Source of the DNA: Prevotella sp. MGM2
GTDB lineage: Bacteria; Bacteroidota; Bacteroidia; Bacteroidales; Bacteroidaceae
Length of the DNA stretch: 64,000 bases
Direction: 5' to 3'
NCBI RefSeq assembly: GCF_002933955.1
Contig: NZ_BEWW01000283.1
Coordinates: 62,001 to 126,000 of the forward strand
A program made the translations under genes and the position numbers. Under the pieces are notes generated by a model. The model was not told the origin of the DNA. It did not search any database and saw nothing but the letters and a program-made list of their open reading frames with translations. Shown in pieces: positions 33,873 to 42,438 of this stretch; positions within the stretch are counted from its first letter, which is position 1; each line of letters opens with the position of its first letter.

Positions 33873-34153
33873 CAATCACAATGGAATTGTACGAACTGAA
33901 AACGCTATGCGCGAATATGGCGGCTCTTGGTGTTGCGACCTACCAAAAGGAAGCGGCTCCGGCAAGCGACCTTATTTCTCAACGTGAGGCGTATAGTCAA
34001 TTCCAAGAGGTGAGGGTTAAACGCTGGGTGGAAAGCGGATTGATAACGCCACAACGTAACGGGTCCGCAAAAAACTCCAAACGCTACTATTCACGCGCCG
34101 AACTGATGGCAATCAATCAAGCCGAAAGGTTAAACACAATAATTCACAGATAG
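33869..34153 (+). CDS. Excisionase/MerR-like DNA-binding protein
   Basis: 94 residues. LISQREAYSQFQEVRVKRWVESGLITPQRNG...KRYYSRAELMAIN has the winged-helix pattern of excisionases and MerR-like proteins (helix, turn, helix, wing with YYSRAEL). The start overlaps the previous stop (ATGA). An excisionase role is plausible because no other candidate lies near the integrase. Confidence 0.55.
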   Translation: MTITMELYELKTLCANMAALGVATYQKEAAPASDLISQREAYSQFQEVRVKRWVESGLITPQRNGSAKNSKRYYSRAELMAINQAERLNTIIHR

Positions 34154-34154
34154 C

Positions 34155-36122
34155 ATGAAAACTATTAAGCTAAAATCGCTATCGCTCGTAAACTTTAAGG
34201 GAGTGCGAGAGTTTCATGCCGATTTCACCAATGCGGTAACGCTGGTATCTGGCGAGAACGGCACGGGCAAGACCACGCTCTATGATGCTTACTTGTGGCT
34301 GCTATTCGGAAAGGATAGCGCAGGCCGTGGCGATGGCAACGGGGGCTTTAATGTCAAGACCCTCGACAAGAACGGAAAACCTATCTATCGTCTGGAACAC
34401 TCCGTAACAGGTGTGTTTGACGTGGACGGGAGAGAGATTAAACTGCAACGCTGCCTTGTGGAGAAATGGAACAAGGTAAACGGCACTACCGATGAGGTGA
34501 TGAAAGATGAAACACAGTTTTTCATTAACGATGTGCGTTGCGGCACCAAAAAGGAGTATCAAGCCGAAATCTCCGAGATTATCCCCGAAGATGTATTTAG
34601 GCTGATAACCAACCCCTACCTATTCCCCCGCCTGTCGGCCGAGGACCAGAAAGAAATGTTGCTCCAAATGGTAGGCAACATATCCGATGACGAGGTGGCC
34701 GCTTTAAGCCCGGAATTTATGGCGTTGCTCGACCATATCAACGGCACGTCCTTAATCAAATACGCCCAAGAGGTAGCCGCCAAGAAAAAGAGTTGTAATG
34801 ACGCACTCACAACCATACCCTCAAACATCGAAACTGCGCAAAAGTTAATGCCCGAAGATGAGGACTGGGCCGCGCTGGAAAGTGAGCTTGCCGACAAGAA
34901 AAAAAGCCTCGCCGACATTGACGCTCAACTTTCCGATGTGAGCGCAGCGGCCAATGCCGCCAACCAGCGCAAGGTAGAACTTATGCGCTTACAGGGAGAA
35001 AAGCGTCTGGCGTTAGGCAACCGTCAGAATGAAATCCGTGTGCAAGCCAATTCCGACCGCAACAAAGCTATCTCCGACTTAGAGGCAATGGAGAGTGAGC
35101 TTGCCACAATGGAGCGCAACATTGCCACAAAGACCCGTGAGCTTGAAACCGTGCAAGGCACTATATCCAAGCTCGACAAGGATATTGTAGGCTTACGCGA
35201 GGACTTTAAGGCCGTGGCGTTAGAGGTATTCGTTGAGCCGACCAAAGAGAGCCTCGTCTGCCCCACTTGTGGCGAACCGCTGAAAGGTGATAATCTCGCC
35301 AAAACGCTTGATAGAATCCGTGGCAACTTTGAGCAGGACAAAGCCAAACGCCAAAAGGAGATACAGGCTCGTGGAATACCAATGCGCAAGTCGCTCGACC
35401 AAGCAAAGGCTGATGAAACGCGCCTTACCGGGCAAATCTCAACACTCCAAGACCGGGTGCTGGAGCTGAAAGGCAAAATCGAATATGCCAAAGCGCATAT
35501 TCCCGCCGCGCTCAATGTTGAGGAAATAATCGGAACCGACCCTCAATGCGTTGCGCTTGCCAACGAAATAGAGGAACTGAACAACCGGATTTACGCCGAT
35601 GAGAAGCCGGCCGACACAAGCGAACTCCAAGAGGCAAAAGCCATGTTGTCGGAAAGTATCGCCGAACTCAACCGCCGGCTGGGTAAGCGTGAGGTAATCG
35701 CCCGCTGCCGAAAGGAAATCTCCGAGTTAGAGGAAAAGCGGATTGCCAACAATCAAGCCATAGCCGATTTGGAGTGCTGGGAGGACACTTACACGCGCTT
35801 CCTTAAAGCCAAAGATGAAATGCTCTATGAGCGTATCAACGGCCTTTTCAAGTACGTTTCTTTCTCTTTCCTCAAAGAGCAAAAGAACGGTGGTGAGAAA
35901 ATCACTTGTGTATGCACGGTGAACGGCACCCCCTATCCCGATGTGAACGCCGCCGGAAAGCTCAATGCCGGACTTGACATAATCAACGCCTTATGCGTAG
36001 CCAAAGGCTTTTCCGCGCCTATCTTTATTGACAACCGCGAAAGTGTCAATGAGGTAATCCCCACAATCTCGCAGGTTATCAATCTGCGCGTGAGCTATGA
36101 CAGAACTCTAACAATTCAATAG
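34155..36122 (+). CDS. SMC/SbcC-like ATPase (recombination module)
   Basis: 655 residues. Walker A is SGENGTGKTTLYDAYLWLLFG (about 32-52), followed by two coiled coils around a zinc-hook CPTCGEPL (about 369-376). The C-terminus lacks a classical SGGE signature but ends with GLDIINALCVAKGFSAPIFIDNRESVNEV, a Walker B-like region where Asn replaces the usual Glu. It precedes recT, as SbcC-like ATPases often do in temperate Bacteroidales phages, and probably acts in DNA-end processing. Confidence 0.75.
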   Translation: MKTIKLKSLSLVNFKGVREFHADFTNAVTLVSGENGTGKTTLYDAYLWLLFGKDSAGRGDGNGGFNVKTLDKNGKPIYRLEHSVTGVFDVDGREIKLQRCLVEKWNKVNGTTDEVMKDETQFFINDVRCGTKKEYQAEISEIIPEDVFRLITNPYLFPRLSAEDQKEMLLQMVGNISDDEVAALSPEFMALLDHINGTSLIKYAQEVAAKKKSCNDALTTIPSNIETAQKLMPEDEDWAALESELADKKKSLADIDAQLSDVSAAANAANQRKVELMRLQGEKRLALGNRQNEIRVQANSDRNKAISDLEAMESELATMERNIATKTRELETVQGTISKLDKDIVGLREDFKAVALEVFVEPTKESLVCPTCGEPLKGDNLAKTLDRIRGNFEQDKAKRQKEIQARGIPMRKSLDQAKADETRLTGQISTLQDRVLELKGKIEYAKAHIPAALNVEEIIGTDPQCVALANEIEELNNRIYADEKPADTSELQEAKAMLSESIAELNRRLGKREVIARCRKEISELEEKRIANNQAIADLECWEDTYTRFLKAKDEMLYERINGLFKYVSFSFLKEQKNGGEKITCVCTVNGTPYPDVNAAGKLNAGLDIINALCVAKGFSAPIFIDNRESVNEVIPTISQVINLRVSYDRTLTIQ

Positions 36123-36130
36123 TTACCACA

Positions 36131-37102
36131 ATGACACAGACAAGACAAGCAGCTCCGATGACTGCACCCGCGCCGGCCCCACAGACGGCACCGGCAAAGA
36201 AATCGCCTGTCAATCAACTTAACGAGGTGCTTAACAATGGTGCAATCAAAAAACAATTTGAGAACGCCCTCCAGCAGAACGCCTCAACATTTATGGCGGC
36301 CGTTCTGGAACTTTTCAGCACGGACGGCAAGCTCCAGCTATGCGACCCTACCCTCGTAGTGAAAGAAGCCTTAAAAGCGGCCGTTCTGCGCCTGCCTATC
36401 AATAAGGCTCTCGGACAGGCTTTCATCATTGCCTACAACAACACTGTTACGCTGCCGGACGGCTCCAAGCGCAAGCAGTATGAGCCGACTTTCCAGATAG
36501 GCTATAAGGGTTTATATCAACTCGCAATGCGCACGGGTCAGTATCGCATTATCAACGCCGATGTGGTGTATGAGGGCGAACTCAAAAAGAAATCCAAGCT
36601 CACGGGCGAAATCGACTTAGACGGAGACCGCAAGAGCGAAACCGTGATAGGCTACTTTGCCTATATCGAATTGCTCAACGGCTATCACAAGGCACTCTAC
36701 ATGAGTGTAGAGGAAATAGCCATACACGCCAAACGCTACTCAAAAGCAATTAAGGGCAATCGTGATGTAACCGTTCAATCGCTTATGGAACTTTCCAAAC
36801 TCCCCGTGGTAGCTGATAGCGGCTCTCTGGGCTGGCTCGGAAACTTTCACGGCATGGCGATTAAGACCGTGCTAAGGAATCTACTAAGTAAATATGGCTA
36901 TCTCTCCGTGGAACTCCAGCAGGCACTTGATAGCGATGACGGGGCCGCAACACAAAGCGTTGTCAAAGCTCCGACCGCTGACACTGCCGGCGTAGCGACC
37001 GCACAAGCGGTTGATGCAACTACGGTGGAGTATGAGGACATTACCCCTGCCCCCGCTGAGGTGGAGAGTGAGGAAGCCCAAGTAATCGAATGTGGATTTT
37101 AA
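36131..37102 (+). CDS. recT: RecT single-strand annealing protein
   Basis: 323 residues. The core matches RecT: LVVKEALKAAVLRLPINKALGQAFIIAYNN, FQIGYKGLYQLAMRTGQYRIINADVVYEGE and VEEIAIHAKRYSKAIKG. The N-terminal 30 residues and C-terminal 60 are Ala/Pro/Thr-rich tails. It anneals complementary single strands in phage recombination. Its exonuclease partner is probably the MBL-fold protein encoded after the HNH gene. Confidence 0.88.
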   Translation: MTQTRQAAPMTAPAPAPQTAPAKKSPVNQLNEVLNNGAIKKQFENALQQNASTFMAAVLELFSTDGKLQLCDPTLVVKEALKAAVLRLPINKALGQAFIIAYNNTVTLPDGSKRKQYEPTFQIGYKGLYQLAMRTGQYRIINADVVYEGELKKKSKLTGEIDLDGDRKSETVIGYFAYIELLNGYHKALYMSVEEIAIHAKRYSKAIKGNRDVTVQSLMELSKLPVVADSGSLGWLGNFHGMAIKTVLRNLLSKYGYLSVELQQALDSDDGAATQSVVKAPTADTAGVATAQAVDATTVEYEDITPAPAEVESEEAQVIECGF

Positions 37103-37106
37103 CACT

Positions 37107-37667
37107 ATGGCAATGGAGATTTGGAAAGCAGTTGTAGGCTTCGAGGGATATTATGAAATATCCTCTCTTGGTAGGCTGAAATCGTATGTGCGTAACTCAA
37201 AGGGCGTTATTCGCTCTTTGAAAAATGGCACAAGCGACTATATCCGCATATCGCTTATGGCAAATGGAGCTAAGAAAACGGCTCTTTTGCATAGGTTAGT
37301 TTATGAGGCTTTTGTCGGCCCGATAGCACCCGGTATGGAAATTCACCATAAGGATGGAAATCGTCAAAACAACTGCATTTCAAATCTCCAATGTCTTTCA
37401 AAGAAAGCCCATCATGTTGAAACAATCCGCAAATCTCCGACTATAACAAAAGGAATAGTGGAGTACAACACCCTAACAAAGATTAAAGCGGTTGCGCAAT
37501 ACACACTTGATGGTATTTTCGTTGCCAAATATCCCAGTATCAAGGCTGCGGCTCATGCAACCGGAATATGTGAACGTAACATTGCACAAGTTGCTAATAG
37601 AGAGGAATACAAATCGGGTAAAGTGCGGAAACAAGCAGGTGGCTTTAATTGGGAAATAGCAAAATGA
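37107..37667 (+). CDS. HNH homing endonuclease (NUMOD4-type)
   Basis: 186 residues from ATG 37107. It opens with a NUMOD4 motif (EIWKAVVGFEGYYEISSLGR), then an HNH core (ALLHRLVYEAFVG, IHHKDGNRQNNCISNLQ) and a NUMOD1-like helix-turn-helix at the end (SIKAAAHATGICERNIAQVA). Free-standing enzymes like this are mobile selfish genes. It sits between recT and the MBL gene, overlapping the latter by four bases, and is somewhat AT-richer than its neighbours, in keeping with recent arrival. Confidence 0.85.
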   Translation: MAMEIWKAVVGFEGYYEISSLGRLKSYVRNSKGVIRSLKNGTSDYIRISLMANGAKKTALLHRLVYEAFVGPIAPGMEIHHKDGNRQNNCISNLQCLSKKAHHVETIRKSPTITKGIVEYNTLTKIKAVAQYTLDGIFVAKYPSIKAAAHATGICERNIAQVANREEYKSGKVRKQAGGFNWEIAK

Positions 37668-38398
37668 GTATGGAACTTAAAGTATTAGGGTCAAGCAGCA
37701 GCGGAAATTGCTACATACTTGATAATGGAAAGGAGGCTTTGATAATCGAAGCCGGCATACCATTCAGCAAGGTAAAGCAAGCTCTTAACTACAACCTGCG
37801 GAAAGTTGTCGGATGCTTGATAAGCCACGCTCACAACGACCACGCCAAATATATTCGCAACATGGTTGATAGTGGAATTACGACACTGGCACTGCCGGAG
37901 GTGTGGACTGCAAAGCAGGTGGCCGGCTCTCGTGCAATAGCCATACAACCGGGCAAAGGCTACAAGCTGGGCCGGTTTAAGGTGTTGCCTTTTCCCGCTT
38001 TCCACGATGTTCCTTGTGTGGGCTATCATATCATGCACCCCGAATGTGGCCGTTTGTTGTTCCTTACAGACAGTTGCGATTGCTTGCAAACATTCCCGAA
38101 TTTAAGCCACTTGCTGATTGAGTGCAACTATTCCAACTACAAGTTGCTTGAGGCCGTGAATAAGGGTTACACGCTCAAAAGCCAGATTGAGCGACTGCCT
38201 AACTCGCACATGGAGCTTGACACTTGCAAGCGCGTAATTAGTGAGCATGACCTATCTCTCGTTCAGAATATCGTGCTTTTGCACCTATCCGCGCAGAATA
38301 GCGACCGAGAGAATTTCATTAGCGAGATAGAACGATTGACAGGTAAGGTTGTGTATGCCGCAAATCCGGGCTTGACCCTTGACATTACCAAGTATTGA
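37664..38398 (+). CDS. MBL-fold metallohydrolase, probable nuclease
   Basis: 244 residues from ATG 37664 (ATGA overlap). Metallo-beta-lactamase motifs: LGSSSSGNCYILDNG, SHAHNDHAKYIRNM (HxHxDH), FPAFHDVPCVGYHI and LFLTDSCDC. In many temperate phages this gene neighbours recT and is thought to supply the exonuclease, so that role is inferred here. The HNH gene appears to have inserted between the pair. Confidence 0.82.
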   Translation: MSMELKVLGSSSSGNCYILDNGKEALIIEAGIPFSKVKQALNYNLRKVVGCLISHAHNDHAKYIRNMVDSGITTLALPEVWTAKQVAGSRAIAIQPGKGYKLGRFKVLPFPAFHDVPCVGYHIMHPECGRLLFLTDSCDCLQTFPNLSHLLIECNYSNYKLLEAVNKGYTLKSQIERLPNSHMELDTCKRVISEHDLSLVQNIVLLHLSAQNSDRENFISEIERLTGKVVYAANPGLTLDITKY

Positions 38399-38399
38399 C

Positions 38400-38831
38400 A
38401 TGGCAAAGGTTATGGTAGAAAAGATAAGCGGGCGTTTCAATCTCCGACCCCTATACGAGTGGTTTGCGCAGGTATGCGATGGACTTTACCATATTGAGGT
38501 TAAGAAAATCCGCAAGCCGCGCACCAACGACCAAAACGGTTGGCTCTGGGGTTGTATCTATCCCATGCTTTTAGACGCTCTTTTAGAGGCGGGCTGGGAG
38601 TTTACCACGGTGGAGCAGGTGCATGAGTTTTTCAAATCAATAATCGCCAAAGAGAGTGTTGTTAATCGACATACGGGCGAGATAGTGGAATTTCCAAGCT
38701 CGACCGCCACAATGGACACCGTGAAATTCTCAACCTATTGCGAAAAGCTGCGGGAGTACGGACGTGAATTTCTCGGTATCGAAATACCTGACCCGGATAA
38801 ATATTGGCGCACAAATGATACCGGTAGCTGA
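38400..38831 (+). CDS. NinB-like recombination protein
   Basis: 143 residues from ATG 38400. The pattern KPRTNDQNGWLWGCIYPMLLDALLEAGWEFTTVEQVHEFFK, then a C-terminal TYCEKLREYGREFLGIEIPDPD, matches NinB-type proteins, single-strand DNA-binding factors in lambdoid phages. It follows recT and the nuclease gene, consistent with a recombination role. Confidence 0.6.
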   Translation: MAKVMVEKISGRFNLRPLYEWFAQVCDGLYHIEVKKIRKPRTNDQNGWLWGCIYPMLLDALLEAGWEFTTVEQVHEFFKSIIAKESVVNRHTGEIVEFPSSTATMDTVKFSTYCEKLREYGREFLGIEIPDPDKYWRTNDTGS

Positions 38832-39012
38832 CAACGTAATATCGGAATTGGTAAGACATATTCCTATGATATTAGACCTCTTGCCACCTAATCCGACAAA
38901 GAGCCTTAGAGTGGCAAATGCAATACGAATGACTAAAATTAGCATCAATAAACTCAAACAATTAGACGATGAGCGAAAACAAAGAACTCAAAATCACAAG
39001 CGCGAACTATGA
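38815..39012 (+). CDS. Small hypothetical protein
   Basis: 65 residues from ATG 38815, overlapping the NinB-like gene by 17 bases and the next gene by 44. MIPVADNVISELVRHIPMILDLL is followed by a basic helical part. The overlaps suggest translational coupling. No family is recognised. Confidence 0.4.
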   Translation: MIPVADNVISELVRHIPMILDLLPPNPTKSLRVANAIRMTKISINKLKQLDDERKQRTQNHKREL

Positions 39013-39583
39013 GGCAGCTTATGCAATGGCCGATGACAACACGCGCAAAATTCTCGCTGTTCTCGTAGGGGATAACGAAACAACTGCAACCCCCTCCCAA
39101 CCGGCACCAAGTCTTTCAGACTATACCACAATTCGCTCCTACGAGGACGCTTGCGTTGCTCTTGGCGAAAGTATGGACGTTGAAAAGCTCGTAGCCGCCG
39201 GAGTACCTAACCATATTATCGCCCAAATGAAGCTGGAGCATATTTGCAAAGCTCTATGGGGCGGCGAGAACAAATGCCAGCCCACGGCTGACGGTAGCAA
39301 AGTGTGGTGGTACCCGGTAATGGCACTCTGGACCCCCGGCGAAATCTCCAACATGAGCGATGATGAACGCCGTGCCCTCCTGTCTGCTATTGCGGATCCT
39401 GGAGCGTTTGCGGGCTTCGGTTCTCTGACTGCGACTTATCGTTCCTCGTACTCGATTGCGTACGGTGGCTTCCGCTTGTGCCTTGACACCGAGGAAAAGG
39501 CAGAATACTTTGGCAAGCAATTCGTGGAATTGTGGGCTGAAGCCTATGCCTACAATTTCACCGTGGGCGGCCACCTTGAATAA
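38969..39583 (+). CDS. Conserved hypothetical phage protein
   Basis: 204 residues. A helical N-terminus is followed by a Trp/Tyr-rich C-terminal region (WWYPVMALWTPGEISNMSD, GSLTATYRSSYSIAYGGFRLCL, FVELWAEAYAYNF). I recall related proteins in early operons of Bacteroides phages, with no function assigned. Confidence 0.5.
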   Translation: MSENKELKITSANYEAAYAMADDNTRKILAVLVGDNETTATPSQPAPSLSDYTTIRSYEDACVALGESMDVEKLVAAGVPNHIIAQMKLEHICKALWGGENKCQPTADGSKVWWYPVMALWTPGEISNMSDDERRALLSAIADPGAFAGFGSLTATYRSSYSIAYGGFRLCLDTEEKAEYFGKQFVELWAEAYAYNFTVGGHLE

Positions 39584-39613
39584 ACTGCAATTCACCCCAA
39601 AAACATAAGAGAT

Positions 39614-40048
39614 ATGCAAGATGTAATGTTTCCCAATGACCCGGTTGAAGCTCGTGAGCAAATGCTGCGCGACAACTGCGACCAGATAGAGCCGCGTAGT
39701 TTTACGCGCTCTTTCAACCAAGACGAGGTTAACGACCGCCGCGCCGAGCTTGAATCCGTGTCAATCCAAGTGGCCGAGCTTGAAGATGAGCTTGCACAAG
39801 TGCGCGCCGACATCAAAGGCCGTATCAAGCCATTGCTTGAACGCCGGGGCAAGATACTCGATGAGCTGAAAGCCCGTGGCGAATGGGTAACGGCCGACAC
39901 CTACAAGATTGTGGATGTTGACGAGGGTAGAACTGCCTACTACTCCGCTGACGGCTACAAGATAGAGGAACGTGCCATGACACCCGAAGAAAGACAACGT
40001 AACATCATTCAGGCTGCGCGCTTTTTGCGCACCGGCACGGATGATTAA
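39614..40048 (+). CDS. Hypothetical coiled-coil protein
   Basis: 144 residues with a central coil (ESVSIQVAELEDELAQVRADIKG) and a small strand-rich C-terminus (TADTYKIVDVDEGRTAYYSADG). The order between the recombination and replication genes is its only clue. Confidence 0.5.
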   Translation: MQDVMFPNDPVEAREQMLRDNCDQIEPRSFTRSFNQDEVNDRRAELESVSIQVAELEDELAQVRADIKGRIKPLLERRGKILDELKARGEWVTADTYKIVDVDEGRTAYYSADGYKIEERAMTPEERQRNIIQAARFLRTGTDD

Positions 40049-40075
40049 CAATTCACCAACTTAATCCTTACAACA

Positions 40076-40822
40076 ATGGATGAGAATAGCAAAATCAATC
40101 TCACAATCGAAAACTACACGGGCGAAAAGCCTATCGTGATAGTTTACCGCGAGGGCGTGGCTGGCAAAGTGCTGGATGAGAAAGCCCCCGTAAGTACGGA
40201 CGTAGCCGGTGTTCTCTCGACACCGCAGGACTGGCTGGAAAAGCGAGTTGCCACAATCGACCAGAAAAAGGCAAAAATTCTGGTAGAGCGTGAAAAGTAC
40301 ACAATCACGCTTATTGTCAATGAAAGCGACCCCTACAACAAAGCCACTATCTCCGGCACCGCCGAACTCTCCGAGGTGTTCAAGAAATTCGGTATCAACG
40401 AACCCAACGCCGGCTGGGTACCCGCCAAACTGGGGCAATTCATACGCCTCAATCGTGCTGCCTTTGAGGACAAAGAGCAGTGCATGAAACTCGTATCGGC
40501 CCTCAAGAATTTCAAAGCCAACGCCCAATCTCAAATCGAAAAGCAGCATGACCCGTCTGGCTCTCGCGCCGAGGTCTATCGCCAAACGGTAGAAAGCAAC
40601 CTGCCCAAGTCGTTCACCGTGAAAATCCCTATTTTCAATGGGCCGGAAAAGACCACTTTCGATGTGGAATTTGACCACTACCTTACGGACGGCGAGGTGT
40701 TCTTACAGCTCGTATCGCCCGGCGCAAAGGAAATTTCCGATGAGTGGCGCGACACGGCCATTGACCGAGTGCTGAACGAAATCCGCGGGATAGCCCCCGA
40801 CATCGCCATTCTGGAGGCATAA
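40076..40822 (+). CDS. Conserved hypothetical phage protein (DUF2303-like?)
   Basis: 248 residues. Features are WLEKRVATIDQKKAKILVERE, a FGINEPNAGWVPAKLGQFIRLNR segment and a VESNLPKSFTVKIPIFNGPEKT strand region. The arrangement recalls DUF2303-type proteins that lie beside recombination genes in temperate phages, but the link is tentative. Role unknown. Confidence 0.5.
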   Translation: MDENSKINLTIENYTGEKPIVIVYREGVAGKVLDEKAPVSTDVAGVLSTPQDWLEKRVATIDQKKAKILVEREKYTITLIVNESDPYNKATISGTAELSEVFKKFGINEPNAGWVPAKLGQFIRLNRAAFEDKEQCMKLVSALKNFKANAQSQIEKQHDPSGSRAEVYRQTVESNLPKSFTVKIPIFNGPEKTTFDVEFDHYLTDGEVFLQLVSPGAKEISDEWRDTAIDRVLNEIRGIAPDIAILEA

Positions 40823-40837
40823 AGACTGAAATCCCCT

Positions 40838-41725
40838 ATGGCAAACAAGCGGAGCAAATCCCTAATGCCTATTGATACGGGGGAATGGTTAGACAGCCCC
40901 CGTATCAATAATCTCTCTTACGAAATAAGGGGGATGTGGCTAACTATGCTTTGCTATCTGTGGGAAAGCCCCACAAGGGGGATAATGGCATATCCCAACG
41001 GAAAAGCCTACACCAGAGAGCAGATATTAAGAACTTTGGATATTGACCCGATAGCACTTGAAATTCTTATTGAGAACGGGCTATTGGCGGTTGATGACAA
41101 AGGAGCTTACTACTCCCCCGAAATGGTGAGAAAAGAGCGCATAAGCGCAATAAGGCGCAACGCCGGCCGCAAAGGTGGCGAGATAACCATGCGCAAGATT
41201 GAGCAACAAACGGAATTACCCGAAACGCCTGCGCCCGTAATCGTTGAGCCTCCCCCCGAAAACAAGCAAGAGCCGCCACAACCTCAATTATTCGATAATG
41301 AGGATGTGCCTCAAGCTCCCCCAGAGCTAACGCCGGTACAAAAGGCAAAAGCGGAGAAAAATAAAAAATATCAGTATGCCGATTATGTTTCAATGACGCA
41401 AGAGGAATACGCCAAGCTGTGCGAGAAATACGGCGAGGACGAAACAAAGGGCATGATTGACCTACTGAGTAATTACATAGGCTCAAAAGGCTGTTACTCA
41501 AAATACAAAAGCCACTATCGCGCTATTTTGTCGTGGGTGGCAGACGCTTATTACGAAAGACAACAAAGATATGGAACTCGACCCCCAACAATTACGACTA
41601 CCCCGAAATCAGCAGGAGGCACTCCAGCTACTACGGGATATGCAACAGGAGCGTTACAAGCTCCAGCAGGAGCAGGCCCGCAATCTGGTGATGCGCAGGA
41701 GGAAGGCTATGCTGAAAGGTTTTAA
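40838..41725 (+). CDS. Replication initiator (DUF4373/gpO-like)
   Basis: 295 residues. The N-terminal winged-helix region (SLMPIDTGEWLDSPRINNLSYEIRGMWLTML... EILIENGLLAVDDKGAYY) and a C-terminal TKGMIDLLSNYIGSKGCYSKYKSHYRAILSWV module match phage replication organisers. The middle is Pro/Glu-rich linker. It would bind an origin and, with the DnaC-like protein encoded next, load host helicase. Its last 155 bases overlap that gene. Confidence 0.65.
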   Translation: MANKRSKSLMPIDTGEWLDSPRINNLSYEIRGMWLTMLCYLWESPTRGIMAYPNGKAYTREQILRTLDIDPIALEILIENGLLAVDDKGAYYSPEMVRKERISAIRRNAGRKGGEITMRKIEQQTELPETPAPVIVEPPPENKQEPPQPQLFDNEDVPQAPPELTPVQKAKAEKNKKYQYADYVSMTQEEYAKLCEKYGEDETKGMIDLLSNYIGSKGCYSKYKSHYRAILSWVADAYYERQQRYGTRPPTITTTPKSAGGTPATTGYATGALQAPAGAGPQSGDAQEEGYAERF

Positions 41726-42392
41726 GTATGACCTTACAGACGAGCAGGAATACCAAGTACACGCCAACATGGTTATCGGCATGGGTAACAACTATATGCT
41801 GCGTGAGTTTTCACGTTTCATGGTTGATGAGCATAACAAGGATGTTTTGCGTTTTCTGTTATACTACTTCAACGACTGCCCCCTCGCCGAGCTTGTATTT
41901 CCAAATGAGAACTACAAGATACACAAAAACATACTCTTGATAGGTGAACCCGGAACAGGTAAAACATTGCTTATGCAAGTGTTCGCCGACTATCTCCAAG
42001 CGACAAACAATGTGAATCAGTTTCGCAATATCAGTATGACCCAGCTTATGAACTATCACAAGGTTTTCGGGCATATTGACAAGTACACCTACAACGAACT
42101 GCAAGGAGCGAGCCGCCAAGAGGCTTATGACGGTGTGGACCCGTATAACATTTGCCTTAATGACTTAGGACTTGCAACCGAGAATCAAAAGAGTTTCGGC
42201 ACGTTGCTTACCCAGATAACGGATGAATTTCTCTTTGCCCGTTATGAGATATACCAGCAGCACGGCAAACGCTATCATATCACAAGCAACCTTACTGTCA
42301 AGGAGCTTAAACAACGCTTTGAGGGCAGACTTGTTGACCGTTTCAAATCTTTCAACGTGATAGAACTGCACGGGGGTAGCCGCCGGCGTTAA
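41571..42392 (+). CDS. DnaC-like helicase-loader ATPase
   Basis: 273 residues. Walker A is IGEPGTGKTLLMQVFADYL (about 124-142), Walker B-like ICLNDLGLAT, and an arginine-finger region ITSNLTVKELKQRFEGRLVDRF, as in DnaC/IstB ATPases. The long overlap with the upstream gene may mean a later start: ATG 41640 or 41700 would still keep the whole ATPase domain. It loads replicative helicase with the initiator. Confidence 0.75.
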   Translation: MELDPQQLRLPRNQQEALQLLRDMQQERYKLQQEQARNLVMRRRKAMLKGFKYDLTDEQEYQVHANMVIGMGNNYMLREFSRFMVDEHNKDVLRFLLYYFNDCPLAELVFPNENYKIHKNILLIGEPGTGKTLLMQVFADYLQATNNVNQFRNISMTQLMNYHKVFGHIDKYTYNELQGASRQEAYDGVDPYNICLNDLGLATENQKSFGTLLTQITDEFLFARYEIYQQHGKRYHITSNLTVKELKQRFEGRLVDRFKSFNVIELHGGSRRR

Positions 42393-42438
42393 TTCTTTTC
42401 GCCCTATAAGTGTATTCACCAAACAGCTTTATAAGAAA

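Noticed and set aside
35024..35515. Minus-strand open frame of 163 codons inside the SMC-like gene
   Set aside because: It is antisense to a clearly coding frame, Ser/Arg-rich and lacks a family pattern; a shadow of the real gene.
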